A DNA stretch of 64,000 nt from positions 116,821 to 180,820 of the forward strand of contig JAKVLB010000005.1 of the NCBI GenBank assembly GCA_022484595.1, read 5' to 3'. A program made the position numbers and the translations under genes. The notes below the pieces were generated by a model, which worked only from the letters and a program-made list of their open reading frames with translations, was not told the DNA's origin and made no database searches. The DNA is from Mageeibacillus sp. GTDB taxonomy: Bacteria > Bacillota > Clostridia > Saccharofermentanales > Saccharofermentanaceae. Shown here in pieces: positions 62,335 through 64,000 of this stretch. Position 1 is the first letter of the stretch, and every line of letters starts with the position of its first letter.

Positions 62335-64000
62335 AAGAGTGGGTGCAGTAGTCTTATCCCTAGCAATGATACTGGGGATGATGCCAGCAGTAACCAAGCC
62401 ATTGGAGGTACAGGCAGCAAATGCTGCACCAGCGAAAGAATACTGGACGGATGCCACAGGACTGGGAAGCTTTGGTATGAGTAGCACAGATACAACTATT
62501 GGTAAGATTAAGTTTGGAGCAGGTAACAGAGAGTGGGCAATCTGTGGTAAAGATGGCAATGACCTTGCGTTATTGTCAACAACAGCTTTTGGTACAGCAG
62601 CCTATGGTACTACTTCTAATTATTCTACTAGCAATTTTGTTAACAAATTGAATTCAGAAGGTGAGAACTATTTAAGCACCAAGTATTTCTCAACATCTGA
62701 ATTAGCTAAGATGCAGTCTGTTACAGCTAGCACAAATGAAATTGTTAACGGGTACAATACACCTACAGAAGTAACAGATAAAAAACTCTATTTACCAAAT
62801 TCAGAGAACCAAAATAGTTTTGGTGCGTCAGTAATTTATGTTGGTTCAGGAAATAATATTGCCATAGACTTGTCAAAACTTACAGGAATTAATGGATTTC
62901 AAACAAATTATTTCTGGCTGCGCTCGCCGTACGATATTAATAGTCTCGCTGCGCTCGTGGCTTTTCCGGGCGACCTTGTGTACGACGACTTTGTCGACAT
63001 CGATAGTGTTTCGGTAGTGCCCGCTTTTAATCTGAATCTGCCATCTGTAATCTTTGCATCTGCTGCGGACGCAGCATCATCTTCATACAATGGAGTGAAA
63101 GCAAATGGTAATATGACAGGCAATACCTACACCGTAAGATATGCCAGTACGGGAGATGAGACAGCAGAAATCAGTGCAGATAAGAAAAAAATACAGGTAA
63201 GTAATGCTACATCAGGGATGTACCTTATGGTACAAAATAGTGATGGGGTGTATATTGCGGATGCCAGTTTAAATCCATCCGTCAATGCATCAAGTATCAC
63301 AATAGGTGGAACACAACTGACAGATTTCAATAATTGTAAGGTATGGCTGGAATCTACAGATTCTGATAGAATTACCAAGGCAAAAATGGCAACACAGGCA
63401 GTAGCAGAGGTAGCAATTACAGATATTACAGCTCCAGTGGCAGGCAGTAGCCTTGACACCACAGCAGCTTGTGCAACAGAAGGAATTACAGAAACTGCCC
63501 CGACTGTTACATGGACACCAAATGCAGAAAAAGCAGAATATAATACAAACTATACCGCAAGTGTAACCTTATCAGCAAAAGAAAATTATCAGTTTACTGA
63601 TACCATAACAGTTACAGTGAATGGGGAAACAGCCACAAGTGTTACAAAGAATGACGATGGCACCTTAACAGTAACCTATAATATGAAATCAGCTGCAAAA
63701 ACAGTCAGTAATCCATATTTTGCGACAGCAGACGATTTGAAGGAATGTTACAATCTGACAGATGGAACAGTTGGTAAGATTAAGTTTGGAGCAGGTAACA
63801 GAGAGTGGGCAATCTGTGGTAAAGATGGCAATGACCTTGCGTTATTGTCAACAACAGATTTTGGTACAGCAGTCTATGGTACTACTTCTAATTATTCTAC
63901 TAGCAATTTTGTTAACAAATTGAATTCAGAAGGTGAGAACTATTTAAGCACCAAGTATTTCTCAACATCTGAATTAGCTAAGATGCAGTCTGTTACAGCT
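62318..64000 (+). CDS. Secreted DGR target protein 2, multi-domain, 3' end beyond the window
   Basis: 561 codons are open from ATG 62318 (AAAGGAG upstream) to the window edge. A signal peptide (RVGAVVLSLAMILGMMPAV) ends near EVQA. Domain 1 (about 38-240) parallels target 1 and closes with the variable repeat FWLRSPYDINSLAALV to VSVVPAF. Two small beta domains follow: one with YNGVKANGNMTGNTYTVRYA, and one (about 365-470) resembling the Ig-like repeats of surface proteins (PTVTWTPNAEKAEYNTNYTA). A second copy of the domain 1 core begins near codon 485, so a second variable repeat is expected past 64000. The overlap with the reverse transcriptase gene suggests coupled translation. Confidence 0.85.
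   Translation, partial: MKKRFKRVGAVVLSLAMILGMMPAVTKPLEVQAANAAPAKEYWTDATGLGSFGMSSTDTTIGKIKFGAGNREWAICGKDGNDLALLSTTAFGTAAYGTTSNYSTSNFVNKLNSEGENYLSTKYFSTSELAKMQSVTASTNEIVNGYNTPTEVTDKKLYLPNSENQNSFGASVIYVGSGNNIAIDLSKLTGINGFQTNYFWLRSPYDINSLAALVAFPGDLVYDDFVDIDSVSVVPAFNLNLPSVIFASAADAASSSYNGVKANGNMTGNTYTVRYASTGDETAEISADKKKIQVSNATSGMYLMVQNSDGVYIADASLNPSVNASSITIGGTQLTDFNNCKVWLESTDSDRITKAKMATQAVAEVAITDITAPVAGSSLDTTAACATEGITETAPTVTWTPNAEKAEYNTNYTASVTLSAKENYQFTDTITVTVNGETATSVTKNDDGTLTVTYNMKSAAKTVSNPYFATADDLKECYNLTDGTVGKIKFGAGNREWAICGKDGNDLALLSTTDFGTAVYGTTSNYSTSNFVNKLNSEGENYLSTKYFSTSELAKMQSVTA
62912..63025 (+). repeat. DGR variable repeat 2 (VR2)
   Basis: Gap-free partner of VR1. Of 28 differences inside the repeat (final codon excluded), 27 fall on codon positions 1 or 2, and the variable codons keep a shared T or C at position 3. 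Here the repeat is internal to the protein rather than at its end. Confidence 0.85.
63773..64000 (+). repeat. Near-identical internal duplication of the target 2 core
   Basis: These 228 bases repeat 62501-62728 with two substitutions only (62586 C to A, and 62601 C to T in the later copy), in the same frame. The duplication continues to the window edge. Confidence 0.95.

Larger units (their letters stand above)
59046..64000. other. AT-rich accessory island carrying a diversity-generating retroelement
   Basis: Right after the gltD terminator the sequence becomes visibly AT-richer, codon use shifts to A/T-ending codons, and gene fragments appear (HTH stub, broken PIN toxin, truncated reverse transcriptase). 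The region then holds two secreted target genes and a reverse transcriptase. No integrase, terminal repeat or attachment site is visible, and the right border lies beyond the window. Acquisition by transfer is inferred from composition and content. Confidence 0.75.

Overview
The window looks like the chromosome of an anaerobic, single-membrane Clostridia-type Bacillota that attacks plant polysaccharides. Supporting signs are strong AGGAGG-type ribosome sites with frequent GTG and TTG starts, lipoproteins and a LytR-CpsA-Psr cell-wall enzyme but no outer-membrane genes, an oligopeptide ABC system with a lipoprotein receptor, a CBS/DRTGG-type family II pyrophosphatase, and two secreted GH5 endoglucanases each ending in a C-terminal membrane anchor. 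A genus cannot be assigned from this stretch.

Layout. 1-4130: a GH31-like protein cut by the window edge, CCA-adding enzyme and an isolated type IV pilin-like gene. 4171-9187 (minus): an oligopeptide-type ABC operon (receptor, two permeases, fused double ATPase). 9415-13399: a zinc-ribbon/coiled-coil protein and an EF-G-like GTPase. 13539-16169 (minus): a large membrane protein. 16313-20724: D-Ala-D-Ala ligase, dCMP deaminase, a surface endoglucanase and a small membrane protein. 21060-26335: a surface membrane protein related to that endoglucanase, a short-chain dehydrogenase, a sialate O-acetylesterase-like enzyme and a CBS protein. 26393-31193: two tRNA genes, an AzlC-AzlD fusion, a lipoprotein, an EamA transporter and a pyrophosphatase. 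31304-41563: a hybrid histidine kinase, membrane and lipoprotein genes, a nitroreductase, and a two-component/FtsX-type ABC module. 41672-45633: pyruvate kinase, guanine deaminase, LCP protein. 45899-52808: two sugar-type ABC permeases followed by a membrane fusion protein and a MacB-periplasmic-domain-like protein, then a second endoglucanase. 52973-58993: glutamate synthase gltBD behind a leader with a terminator-like hairpin.

From about 59046 to the right edge the sequence changes character. It becomes clearly AT-richer and carries gene fragments (an HTH stub, an AbrB-type antitoxin, a broken PIN toxin) followed by what I read as a diversity-generating retroelement (DGR). A truncated reverse transcriptase tail overlaps a secreted target protein. 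Then comes a nearly full reverse transcriptase with the GxxxSQ signature and a YMDD site, overlapping a second secreted target that runs off the window. The two targets end their lectin-like domain in 114-base variable repeats that align without gaps. The repeats have identical GC-rich, nearly A-free framework codons. Between them, 27 of 28 differences fall on the first two positions of codons that otherwise keep a final T or C, which is the pattern expected from A-specific mutagenesis of an AAT/AAC template. No template repeat or accessory gene was seen inside the window; they probably lie beyond 64000.

How the genes work together: the surface endoglucanases, the associated single-pass membrane proteins with shared KRPK-type cytoplasmic motifs, the pilin-like protein and the sugar-type permeases suggest a polysaccharide-attachment and uptake lifestyle. 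The DGR would add rapidly diversified secreted binding proteins.
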